Shown here piece by piece: positions 23,047 through 31,419 of a stretch of DNA of 33,335 nt; the stretch's first letter is position 1, and each line of letters opens with the position of its first letter. The notes below the pieces were generated by a model. The model saw nothing but the letters and a program-made list of their open reading frames with translations, was not told the DNA's origin and ran no database searches. Source of the stretch: Bacteroidetes bacterium GWA2_31_9 (GTDB lineage Bacteria; Bacteroidota; Bacteroidia; Bacteroidales; GWF2-33-38). Location of the stretch: contig MEND01000230.1 in NCBI GenBank assembly GCA_001768975.1, positions 13,311 through 46,645 on the forward strand. The letters are read 5' to 3'. The translations under genes and the position numbers were made by a program.

Positions 23047-24132
23047 CTATATTTTAAGTTTACATATTTTAACTTCATCAAAATATTCCTCTTCATTTTT
23101 ATTTGAAACTGTACGTCTGAATTTTATGTTCTTAACCAAAAGAGAAATATAATAAGAAGACTCTATATCATTTGCTTCTGATTCAGTTACTTTTAAATAA
23201 ACTTTACCTTCAATTGGATTAAAAAAATTATTATCAGAATTAATTTCTTTTAAATAATTTTCACACTGTTCAGAGTTAATATTATTTGCTTCTATCAAAT
23301 AAACATTAATAATTTTATTTGGAAAGCTATCAATGCTAAATGTCGCTATAATATCTTTATAATCAGCAATATCGTGATGTAGCTTGATGAAAATAAATTT
23401 ATTTGCACTGATTTGCTGATAAACGCAAAGTTCGTTACAATAACCTCTTATAATTTCTGAATTTTGTGTAAAATCAGTACAATAATCTTTTGATAAATTT
23501 TCTTTGATTTCTGTTATTGCATTTTCAGAATTTGCCTCATTAACAGTATCTTTATCTTTCTTTTTCTTTTTCTTTATGAATGATTGTAATTGATAAAGAT
23601 TAATTCCAAAACCAACGTTTGCCGAAAGATGAAAATTTGAATCATAGTAAGGATGTTTACTTTTATCAAGTATTGCAAAACCTGGGTCAATTGTAAAGCT
23701 GAATCCAAAATGTAATAAATTTTCGGAAATTTCAACACCTGCTTTTAAAGCACTACCATAAACAAAGGGAGAGTATGGTTCAAAGCCAATTTTTTCGTTA
23801 TAATAATTATTTAACCATCCTAAATGAATTCCTAAAAATGGCTTAAACGAACTTCTTATATCAAAAAAATAATAGTTTGTTCCAAATCCAAAGTTATAGC
23901 TTTCATTAATTTGTAAACCATTTGTGGTAGTGTAGTGTGGACTGTAGCCTATACATAAATAATTTGCTAAATGATTTTTTCGATATTCGGCATTAATTCC
24001 ATATCCACTATATGCAGTACCTCTTCCACCCTTTATTACAAATAATTTATCGAAATAATTAGCCCCCTGACTAAAGCAAAAATTAGCAATTAATACTAAA
24101 ATTATTATATGTATGAAATACTTAAAGTGCAT
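23047..24132 (-). CDS. Exported outer-membrane-like protein, unknown function
   Basis: Unrecognised 361-residue protein. Signal peptide at about 1-21 (YFIHIIILVLIANFCFSQ). Residues about 25-190 look like a beta-barrel half: GGRGTAYSGYGINAEY, FGFGTNYYFFDI, PFLGIHLGWLNNYY, LHFGFSFTIDPGFAIL, LSANVGFGINLY. Then comes a lysine run (KKKKKKDKD, about 191-199) encoded by a tct/ttt-rich stretch, an acidic linker and a C-terminal soluble domain (about 220-361) with four cysteines (DYCTDF, GYCNELC, EQCENY). Barrel plus soluble tail suggests an outer-membrane protein with a periplasmic domain. It faces the anti-sigma gene (5-base gap) and has a minus-strand -7 box at 24149-24156. Confidence 0.6.
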   Translation of the reverse strand: MHFKYFIHIIILVLIANFCFSQGANYFDKLFVIKGGRGTAYSGYGINAEYRKNHLANYLCIGYSPHYTTTNGLQINESYNFGFGTNYYFFDIRSSFKPFLGIHLGWLNNYYNEKIGFEPYSPFVYGSALKAGVEISENLLHFGFSFTIDPGFAILDKSKHPYYDSNFHLSANVGFGINLYQLQSFIKKKKKKDKDTVNEANSENAITEIKENLSKDYCTDFTQNSEIIRGYCNELCVYQQISANKFIFIKLHHDIADYKDIIATFSIDSFPNKIINVYLIEANNINSEQCENYLKEINSDNNFFNPIEGKVYLKVTESEANDIESSYYISLLVKNIKFRRTVSNKNEEEYFDEVKICKLKI

Positions 24133-24148
24133 TAATTCAAATATTTCA

Positions 24149-24156
24149 CAAACCTA
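24149..24156 (-). promoter_or_regulatory. Candidate -7 box for the 23047-24132 gene
   Basis: Minus-strand TAGGTTTG fits TAnnTTTG and ends 16 bases before the ATG at 24132. No TTG at 19-21 bases upstream. Confidence 0.35.
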
Positions 24157-24235
24157 ACAGAAAAATTACATATTTAAAAGTTTTTTATATCATACTTATA
24201 ATTTGTTAATTTGCAACAAATTCAATCCTTAATAT

Positions 24236-26011
24236 ATGAATGAAACTTATTTAATTCAACAAGTAATAAAGGCAATTAAAGGCTTATATCAGCATGATAT
24301 TCTCGAAAAGAATGTTCAAATTTCAAAAACCCGAAAGGAATTTTCTGGAGATTACACTCTTGTTGTATTTCCATTATTATCAATTAGTAAGAAAAGTCCA
24401 GAATCGACAGCGAATGATATTGGTGAGTATTTAAAAAATAATTATTCTGCACTAGAATCATTTAATATTGTAAAAGGCTTTTTGAATTTATCACTTAAAT
24501 CTGAATTTTGGATTGAAAAATTAAAATTATTTAATTCATTAAATGATAATTTAAGTTCGGCCAATAATAAAGTATTAATTGAATTTTCTTCTCCAAATAC
24601 TAATAAACCTCTGCATTTAGGACATATTAGAAATAATTTGATTGGGCATTCAGTTTCAGAAATATTAAAAAAAGCTGGAAATGAAGTAGTTCGTGTTAAC
24701 TTAATAAACGATAGAGGCATTCATATTTGTAAGTCGATGTTGGCATGGCAAAAATGGGGAAATGGAGAAACGCCTGCAAGTTCAAGCTTAAAAGGCGACC
24801 ATTTAATTGGGAAATATTACGTTTTATTTGATGTTGAATTAAAAAATGAAATTGCCGATTTAGTTTCTAAAGGAAATTCTGATGAATTTGCAAAAAACAA
24901 TACCTCATTGATGAAAGAAGCTCAAGAAATGCTTCAAAAATGGGAGAGGGGCGATATTGAAATTATTAGCCTTTGGAAAAAAATGAATTCATGGGTTTAC
25001 GAAGGCTTCGAACAGACTTATAATGCTTTAGGAATATCATTTGATAAAATATATTATGAATCTGAAACATATTTACTCGGAAAAAATATTGTTGCTGAAG
25101 GTTTAAAAAAAGGAATAGTCGAAAAGAAAACAGATAATTCAATTTGGGTAAATCTAACAGATGATGGATTAGACGAAAAACTACTTTTACGTGCCGATGG
25201 AACATCGGTTTATATTACTCAGGATTTGGGCACTGCAATTATGAGATACAATGAATATAAACCCAATAAAATGATTTATGTCGTTGGAAATGAGCAAAAT
25301 TATCATTTTCAGGTTTTAAAGCTAGTTTTAAAGAAACTTGGAAATGAATTTTCAGATTCTATTCAGCATTTATCGTATGGAATGGTCGAATTGCCCGATG
25401 GAAAAATGAAATCTCGTGAAGGAACTGTTGTTGATGCTGATAACTTAATTGATGAAATGATTGATACAGCACGACAGATTTCTGTAGAATTAGGCAAACT
25501 TGATGGCTTTTCAGATGATGAGAAAAATCAAATTTACAAAGCAATAGGCTTATCAGCTTTAAAATACTACATTTTAAAAGTTGACCCTAAGAAAAATATG
25601 ACTTTCAATCCGAAAGAATCTATTGATTTTAATGGCAATACCGGTCCTTTCATTCAATATACTTATGTGAGGATTAACTCTATTTTAAGAAAAGCTAACG
25701 ATTCAAATATTGAATATAAAAAAGTTGACAACAATTACGATTTAAATGAAAAGGAATTAGAATTAATAAAGTTATTAAATCAATATCAGTTAGTTATAAA
25801 CGAAGCTGCATCAAGTTTAAGTCCTGCAATTATTGCAAATTATACTTATGAATTAGCTAAAGAATTCAATCAGTTTTATCACGATTTTTCGATTTTAAAT
25901 GCAGAAAATGAAACAATAGTAAAATTCAGACTTTTACTAATATCTTTTTATAAAAATGTTTTAAAAGATGCAATGAGTTTGCTTGGAATTGAGATGCCTG
26001 AAAGGATGTAA
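24236..26011 (+). CDS. argS: Arginyl-tRNA synthetase
   Basis: Class I aminoacyl-tRNA synthetase of 591 residues charging tRNA-Arg in the cytoplasm. Order of parts: an N-terminal Add1-type tRNA-binding domain (about 1-100), the catalytic Rossmann fold with HIGH signature HLGH (127-130, in SSPNTNKPLHLGHIRNNLIG), the KMSKS-equivalent at 390 (KMKSREGTVVDADNL), and the C-terminal DALR anticodon-binding helical domain (about 460-591, NGNTGPFIQYTYVRINSILR ... LLGIEMPERM). The altered KMKSR signature is normal for Bacteroidetes ArgRS. Length is standard. The gene stands alone. Confidence 0.96.
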   Translation: MNETYLIQQVIKAIKGLYQHDILEKNVQISKTRKEFSGDYTLVVFPLLSISKKSPESTANDIGEYLKNNYSALESFNIVKGFLNLSLKSEFWIEKLKLFNSLNDNLSSANNKVLIEFSSPNTNKPLHLGHIRNNLIGHSVSEILKKAGNEVVRVNLINDRGIHICKSMLAWQKWGNGETPASSSLKGDHLIGKYYVLFDVELKNEIADLVSKGNSDEFAKNNTSLMKEAQEMLQKWERGDIEIISLWKKMNSWVYEGFEQTYNALGISFDKIYYESETYLLGKNIVAEGLKKGIVEKKTDNSIWVNLTDDGLDEKLLLRADGTSVYITQDLGTAIMRYNEYKPNKMIYVVGNEQNYHFQVLKLVLKKLGNEFSDSIQHLSYGMVELPDGKMKSREGTVVDADNLIDEMIDTARQISVELGKLDGFSDDEKNQIYKAIGLSALKYYILKVDPKKNMTFNPKESIDFNGNTGPFIQYTYVRINSILRKANDSNIEYKKVDNNYDLNEKELELIKLLNQYQLVINEAASSLSPAIIANYTYELAKEFNQFYHDFSILNAENETIVKFRLLLISFYKNVLKDAMSLLGIEMPERM

Positions 26012-26013
26012 CT

Positions 26014-26084
26014 CTAAGAAAACAGTGTGTTTTTAGAAATCCCACATTTTAACCGAGCTTGCGAGCTCAACGAAGTTAAACTTC
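26014..26084. terminator. Hairpins after argS, possible terminator
   Basis: Three small stem-loops follow the argS stop: CTAAGAAAAC-agt-GTGTTTTTAG (26014-26036, one mismatch and one wobble), GAGCT-tgcg-AGCTC (26055-26068) and GAAGTT-a-AACTTC (26072-26084). The first could end argS transcription but has no T-run after it. The other two are perfect but short and may be repeat debris. Confidence 0.3.
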
Positions 26085-26210
26085 AAAAATCAAATAAATC
26101 TCAAATTACATTTCGACAAGCTCAATGTATCGCAATAGCGTAATATACAAACTGTTTTGAGGATTGGAATTTGTTTGACATTTGTTTTATCGCTCAAACA
26201 GCTTGCAAAT

Positions 26211-28283
26211 TTATTTTGAAGTTATCACAAATTCTGTTCTACGATTCAAGGCACGGTGTGCATCGGAATCGTTTTTTGCAACTGGTTTTGTTTCGCCTAA
26301 ACCTTTGTAGCTTATTCTCGAAGGATCAATATCCATTAAAACCAAATAATTGTAAACGGACTTTGCTCTTTCGGTAGATAATATCATATTTTGTGCATCA
26401 TCGCCAACATCATCGGTATGTCCTTGAATTATAAACTTAATTGTCTGGTTTTCTTCCAAAAACTCTATAAAATTATCAAGCACAACAATACTTTCTGGTT
26501 TAAGGTTTGCAGAGTTAGTTTCAAAGTAAATGTTATTCAATTTAATCGTTGTACCAACTTCAATCTTTTTTACTTCAAAATTCAGTTTGGCTGGGATATC
26601 AATTCGCACTTCCATAGGCTTAATATCGGCAACAACATCAAGATGTGTCTGAGTTTTTGATACAATTGGTTTGATATACTGCGAAGCAAATGCATAACCG
26701 TCCTTTTTTACAGTAACAACAACATCTTCATCTTTTTTAACTGCAACAGCAAGAGCATATTCTCCTGTATTTTTATCGACTATTCCTTCGGTAACTTTTG
26801 CAGTTTTGATATTTTTTACAACAATTTTGGCATCGGTTAGGGCATCCCCTTTGTCGTTAACGAGTTGACCTTTCAGAAAAACTACATTTTCGGGACGAGC
26901 TTTTTCGTACAAATCAAATGAGTAAATGTCCCATCCTCCTTTTCCTGATAATTTATTCGACGAAAAGTAAGCCTCATGTCCATCGGTACTTACAACAAAT
27001 CCCAAATCATCATCTTCTGTGTTTATAGGGAATCCAATATTTTCGGGCTCGCTCCACTTCCCAAAATCGTCCATTTTTGAAAAATAAATATCGTAACCAC
27101 CAAGTCCAAAAAGACCATCAGAAGAGAAATACAAAGTTTGACTATCTGTATGAATATAAGGCGATTTATCATTTCCAGCTGAATTAATTACATTCCCAAG
27201 ATTTTCAGCTTTCGCCCAATTTCCTAAGTTATCTTTTAAAGTTCGGTAAATATCAATACCTCCCAATCCTCCTTCTCTTGCACTTGCAAAATACAAAACT
27301 TTGCCATCGGGCGAAATCGACGGTTGCCCCTCCCATGTTGACGTTCCGTTAATATTTGTACCCATATTTATTGGAACAGTCCATTTGCCATCTTCATAAT
27401 TTGATGAATATAAATCGCAGTTTTTGTATGGTTGACCTCCAACTCTAGTAAACTCACACATAGAGATGTACAGATTTTTATTGTCAATTGTTATAGTAAC
27501 TCCTCCTTGGTCTTTCCCTGCATTAAAAGGCGAAGGCATTGCCATGCCATCATCAAAAATGGTTATTTCGGTTCCGGGCAGACTTAATAATTTGCTAAAA
27601 GAAAACTCATCAACATCGCAGGCTGCAATACTGTTCATATCTTGTTTCAAATACCTTCGTGTATAAAACGCCATTTCTCCATCAGGCGATATTAAAGGCA
27701 AAAACTCATCTTTACCTGACGAAACACCTTCCAACGTTTTTGGCTTAAAAGGAACAGGATGACTTAATAAAAATTTATATTTTTCGATGTTTTTAATGTA
27801 TTCTTTTGACTCAGCAATTTCAACACTATTTTTATTGTTTCGGGCAACAAACTCTTTTAAATTAGTAAGTGCTAACTCATTTTTATGGTTTGTATAATAA
27901 TATTTACCCAAATAATAATATGAAATATAGTCGTAAAATGCTGGACAATACTCAATAACTTTTCCATAATATTCGACTAGCTTATTTGTGGTTCTTTCAA
28001 TTTTCCTTAGTTCATTAATATTTGCAGGAATTTTATCAAGTTTATCGAAACTAATTCCACCTAAAGTGAAATATGCATCAACAAATTCAGGTTCTACCTT
28101 TGTAGCCTCAATAAGTATCTGGATTGCCTCTTCCTCATTTGACTTTAATTTAGCAATTGCCTCATCGTATAATCGTAAAGCCTTTTTGTTTTTTATGGTT
28201 TTGCAATCGTCGCCACCATTAGTTGCAAATGAACTTACAGTAAGAATGGATAATATGTTTAATATTAAAATTAACTTTTTCAA
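26211..28283 (-). CDS. PorE-like TPR-PD40-OmpA protein
   Basis: Periplasmic protein of 690 residues with the domain order of PorE, which in Porphyromonas links the T9SS machinery to peptidoglycan. Signal peptide at 1-20 (ending SSFA). TPR-like helices at about 30-165 (YDEAIAKLKSNEEEAIQIL, YYYLGKYYYTNHKNELALT). PD40 beta-propeller blades at about 190-465 (PLISPDGEMAFYTRR, SISPDGKVLYFASAREGGLG, STDGHEAYFSSNKLSGKGGW). Carboxypeptidase-regulatory-like domain at about 470-555 (LKGQLVNDKGDALTDAKIVV). OmpA peptidoglycan-binding domain at about 575-690 (IYFETNSANLKPES, GHTDDVGDDAQN, HRALNRRTEFV). It has no lipobox near the signal, unlike the lipidated PorE I recall. It lies downstream of the AsmA gene with 99 bases between. 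Could be a PorE paralogue rather than PorE itself. Confidence 0.8.
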   Translation of the reverse strand: MKKLILILNILSILTVSSFATNGGDDCKTIKNKKALRLYDEAIAKLKSNEEEAIQILIEATKVEPEFVDAYFTLGGISFDKLDKIPANINELRKIERTTNKLVEYYGKVIEYCPAFYDYISYYYLGKYYYTNHKNELALTNLKEFVARNNKNSVEIAESKEYIKNIEKYKFLLSHPVPFKPKTLEGVSSGKDEFLPLISPDGEMAFYTRRYLKQDMNSIAACDVDEFSFSKLLSLPGTEITIFDDGMAMPSPFNAGKDQGGVTITIDNKNLYISMCEFTRVGGQPYKNCDLYSSNYEDGKWTVPINMGTNINGTSTWEGQPSISPDGKVLYFASAREGGLGGIDIYRTLKDNLGNWAKAENLGNVINSAGNDKSPYIHTDSQTLYFSSDGLFGLGGYDIYFSKMDDFGKWSEPENIGFPINTEDDDLGFVVSTDGHEAYFSSNKLSGKGGWDIYSFDLYEKARPENVVFLKGQLVNDKGDALTDAKIVVKNIKTAKVTEGIVDKNTGEYALAVAVKKDEDVVVTVKKDGYAFASQYIKPIVSKTQTHLDVVADIKPMEVRIDIPAKLNFEVKKIEVGTTIKLNNIYFETNSANLKPESIVVLDNFIEFLEENQTIKFIIQGHTDDVGDDAQNMILSTERAKSVYNYLVLMDIDPSRISYKGLGETKPVAKNDSDAHRALNRRTEFVITSK

Positions 28284-28382
28284 ATCACACCAACGATTAT
28301 TGAAAACCAGTAAATATTATTAGCTAACTTTCTTAATTTAAATTACTTAATTTTCAAATTTTCAAATCTCCAAATAACTTAA

Positions 28383-31088
28383 TTATTTAAACAATCCATT
28401 CAATTTTTTCTTTGCTTCTTCTTTAGCTTTGTCTTCGGCATCTTTTTTGGCTTTTGCAGCAGCTGCTTCTGCTTCTCGCTTCAATCTGTCGGCTTCGGCT
28501 TTTGCTTTTGCTTCGGCATCGGATTTCAACTTATTGGCTTTGGCTTCTGCATCTGCTTTTAGCTTATCGGCTTGTTCTTTTGCTTTACGCTCAAGTTCAG
28601 CTTTTTGCTTATCTAATTCAGCTTTAGCTTTGTCTTTTAAATCGTCAACTGCATTGCTTGCCTGATCTTTTAAATCGAGTTTAACGGTTGGATTGCTTGA
28701 AGTTCCGCCAATTAAAGCATTAATATCAATTACTTCTGAAGGGTTTATTGCTAATCCAGTTTTACTGCTTACCTGACCAAATAAATCATTAACTACTTCA
28801 TTTGCAGCACCGCCAAGCTCACTTCTAGGGATTTTTAATTTTATTTTGAAATCAAGATTTTGATCTAAATCCATAAATCCACCAATATTTGCAACACTTT
28901 TTGAAAATTTAGTATCGAATGGTTCAACTGAAATTTTCCCGTCTTTAATGCTGAATTTCAAATTAATATCATTCAATGCCAGCTTTTTAAACTGATCTGC
29001 TTTTAATTGCTCGGCTAGTTTATCAAACATTTTTGAATTTGTAATTACTATACTTTTTGTAGCCAAAATTCCTTGACTTTGAAGCGAATTCATAACAGGC
29101 GACATTTCTTTATTGAGCAATGAACTTAAAGTAAACTCAGCAGAAAAAATTCCTGTACAATGCTCCCCAACTGGAGCTATCTTTTGTATAGTATTAAATG
29201 CTGCATAAGTTTTTTGAATATCAAAACCTGTCATTTTTATATTGAAATCAATATTTGGTTTACTAAGGTCTTTGGTGTCGTATTTTCCGCTCAAATTAAT
29301 TTGACCATCGAGTAAATTCATGCTTAATCCTGATAAATCAACAACTCCATCTTTAATTAGAATTAAACCTGATGTATTGGTAATGTCAAGTTTATCGTAA
29401 AGGATTTTTGCAATTTTTGACTGCAATGTAAAGTCCAGATTTTTTGGAACTTCAATTACCGACATTGGAGTTACTTCGGCTGGAGTTGTTGGTGTAGCAG
29501 CAGTTTCATCGTCTGACATAAATTCGTTAAGGTCGAGATATGACGAATTGAAATTAAAATTCCCTTTAAGTAATTCATCTTTAAAGGTGTATGCAAGATA
29601 ATTTTCGATTTTTCCTGTAAGTTCGATATTGCTTTTGCCAATTTCAGAACTAAAGGTTTGTAATTCCAAGTATTGTGGAGTAAAATTCAATAACGCATCA
29701 ACAATTGTAACCCCGTAAGCCAAATCGTTGCTACTGTATTTAAAATTAGTAAGGTGCATGTTTCCAACCGCATTAAACTCTTCGTATTTTTCCTGCTCAA
29801 TCGACGACATTTTTCCTTTAAGCGAAATATCGGCGGTTACTTGTCCGTCCATTGTCATACTATCAAGTGGAACAATGTCTTTTAAAGTTGCAAAGTCAAT
29901 TTTTCCTGTAATTTTTCCGTTGATATCGGCATCGCTTACTGGAGTTTTAATCAACATGCTTATATCTATTGGATTCGATGCAAATTCGATATGAAACTTC
30001 TTAATATCCACAACTGTATGGTCGGTAACTCCATCAGGGTTATTAATGTCGATGTCGATATTTATATTGTCTGCTGATTTTGGAAGGTCGGGATATTTAA
30101 ACATTGCATTTCCGATTTGCAATTTTACACCAAATGCAGGCAATGACGTTTCGTTGTAAATTCCTTTTGCAAAACCATTAAGTGCAAGCGTACCAGATGT
30201 TTTTACCGACTCAAAATCGGTCATGTAAACGGCAGGAACTAATGATAAAATATTTTTAAACTCCGTTTTTTTTGCATCGAATTTTAAATCCATGCTTATA
30301 TCGTCGGTTGGCATTGATACAAAGCCATCTAAGCCAAGTTCAAGTTCGTTTAACTTAAAGCTATTGTTTGTGAATGTGTATTTCGAATCTTTCAAATTTG
30401 CTTCGAGGTCGGCAATAATTTCGATTTTTGTTTTGTTCAAATATTTTATACCGGTAAACACAACATCAATAGCATCCATTGTTGTAACTGTTTTAATATT
30501 AGTTACATCTTGCGTAAAATCACCACTAAGCGAAAAGTTGAAATTTTGAATTTTAGAATTCAAATCCATTGATTTATCGTTGTAAACAATATTTGCAGAA
30601 ACTATTTCAAAAGTTTTTAACGACATTTTGAATTTTGTTGGCTCCGAAGATGCTGTACTTGTGTCGGCTGCCTCGTCTGATTCTTTTGCTATATCCCAGT
30701 TTGCTTTGCCATTGGCTAAAACTTTTGCATTGATATTTGGACTGATTAACGAAATACCATTGATTTTGATTTCATCGCCAAAAACACTCATAATATCGAT
30801 GCTCAATTGAAGCGATTCGAGATTAATCAATGTGTCGTTAACAAAAGTATCGAGCCCAACGGTAGTAAGCTTGTTAAGCTCAAACCTTAAATCGGGAAAC
30901 GAACTAAAAACTGTAAGGTCGTAAGATTGAAACTCAACTGTGGCATTAACATTATTATTAATTTGCTCAACAACAATATCTCTCACTTTGTCTTTAAAAA
31001 TAAAAGGAACAGAGATTACAAAAGCAACTAATAAAATAATAACAACAAAAAACCAAACCAAAAATTTAACTATCTTTTTCATATTCAA
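28383..31088 (-). CDS. AsmA-family protein with lysine/alanine-rich tail
   Basis: Large (901 residue) AsmA-family protein, anchored in the inner membrane by one helix near the N-terminus (VKFLVWFFVVIILLVAFVIS). The N-terminal AsmA domain (about 30-140) has the usual VRDIVVEQINNNVNATVEF start and long beta-strand repeats, and an AsmA C-terminal-like region at about 560-790 (LDFTLQSKIAKILYDKLDI, SGLSMNLLDGQINLSGKYD). Such proteins span the periplasm and are thought to move lipids or help outer-membrane biogenesis. The last 95 residues or so are a repetitive Ala/Lys/Glu heptad-like coiled coil (DKLKADAEAKANKLKSDAEA, EADRLKREAEAAAAKAKKDA), reminiscent of TolA, and end KKKLNGLFK. It precedes the PorE-like gene on the same strand. 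Confidence 0.8.
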   Translation of the reverse strand: MNMKKIVKFLVWFFVVIILLVAFVISVPFIFKDKVRDIVVEQINNNVNATVEFQSYDLTVFSSFPDLRFELNKLTTVGLDTFVNDTLINLESLQLSIDIMSVFGDEIKINGISLISPNINAKVLANGKANWDIAKESDEAADTSTASSEPTKFKMSLKTFEIVSANIVYNDKSMDLNSKIQNFNFSLSGDFTQDVTNIKTVTTMDAIDVVFTGIKYLNKTKIEIIADLEANLKDSKYTFTNNSFKLNELELGLDGFVSMPTDDISMDLKFDAKKTEFKNILSLVPAVYMTDFESVKTSGTLALNGFAKGIYNETSLPAFGVKLQIGNAMFKYPDLPKSADNINIDIDINNPDGVTDHTVVDIKKFHIEFASNPIDISMLIKTPVSDADINGKITGKIDFATLKDIVPLDSMTMDGQVTADISLKGKMSSIEQEKYEEFNAVGNMHLTNFKYSSNDLAYGVTIVDALLNFTPQYLELQTFSSEIGKSNIELTGKIENYLAYTFKDELLKGNFNFNSSYLDLNEFMSDDETAATPTTPAEVTPMSVIEVPKNLDFTLQSKIAKILYDKLDITNTSGLILIKDGVVDLSGLSMNLLDGQINLSGKYDTKDLSKPNIDFNIKMTGFDIQKTYAAFNTIQKIAPVGEHCTGIFSAEFTLSSLLNKEMSPVMNSLQSQGILATKSIVITNSKMFDKLAEQLKADQFKKLALNDINLKFSIKDGKISVEPFDTKFSKSVANIGGFMDLDQNLDFKIKLKIPRSELGGAANEVVNDLFGQVSSKTGLAINPSEVIDINALIGGTSSNPTVKLDLKDQASNAVDDLKDKAKAELDKQKAELERKAKEQADKLKADAEAKANKLKSDAEAKAKAEADRLKREAEAAAAKAKKDAEDKAKEEAKKKLNGLFK

Positions 31089-31222
31089 TATGTTTTAAAA
31101 ATAATACTGAGCAATTTAATATATGTAAAAATATAAATTTAACTGACTTTGTGGTACAGTTATTAATAATTTGTTAGTAAGTTGATTGGGTTATTTAACT
31201 CTACTGTATAAATATGCTTGTT

Positions 31223-31272
31223 CATCTGAGGCTCTGCCTCAGATGATATTATCTTTACAGGTTGAACCTGTA
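31223..31272. repeat. Two adjacent perfect palindromes
   Basis: CATCTGAGGC-tct-GCCTCAGATG (31223-31245) is a perfect 10-bp stem with a 3-base loop, and TACAGGTT-g-AACCTGTA (31256-31272) is a perfect 8-bp stem with a 1-base loop. Both are more GC-rich than their surroundings and lie 10 bases apart. They look like a REP-type intergenic element or a terminator, with a different sequence from the cluster at 3264 but the same tandem-palindrome design. Confidence 0.65.
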
Positions 31273-31390
31273 TTCATAATTTCGAAAGAAGTCAGTACCT
31301 CTGCCAGCAAGTATTTTTTTGTTTAAGGAGCTTGTGATAATGGTAGATTTGGAGAGGAGAGGAGAGAAAGAACAGTTGTCAGACTTGTTC

Positions 31391-31413
31391 ATTTATTTAT
31401 TTATTTATTTATT
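31391..31413. repeat. ATTT microsatellite
   Basis: Five complete ATTT units plus ATT, ending 6 bases before the stop of the minus-strand amidotransferase gene. As a perfect tetranucleotide tract it could vary in length by slippage, but it is outside the coding region. Confidence 0.7.
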
Positions 31414-31419
31414 CCAATA

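Larger units (their letters stand above)
31089..31419. other. Gene-free stretch between AsmA and amidotransferase genes
   Basis: 331 bases without a credible ORF on either strand. It holds two adjacent palindromes (31223-31272), a purine-rich GGAGA repeat (31351-31367), and an ATTT microsatellite (31391-31413) that abuts the amidotransferase stop codon. The upstream region of the AsmA gene lies here, but only a weak -7-like word (TATTTTTA, minus strand, 31126-31133) was found. Confidence 0.45.

Noticed and set aside
27988-28323. 111-residue plus-strand ORF
   Set aside because: Antisense to the N-terminus of the PorE-like gene, which has a clear signal peptide and TPRs.
28429-28665. 78-residue Ser/Ala-rich ORF on the plus strand
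   Set aside because: It is the antisense image of the repetitive Ala/Lys-coding tail of the AsmA gene.
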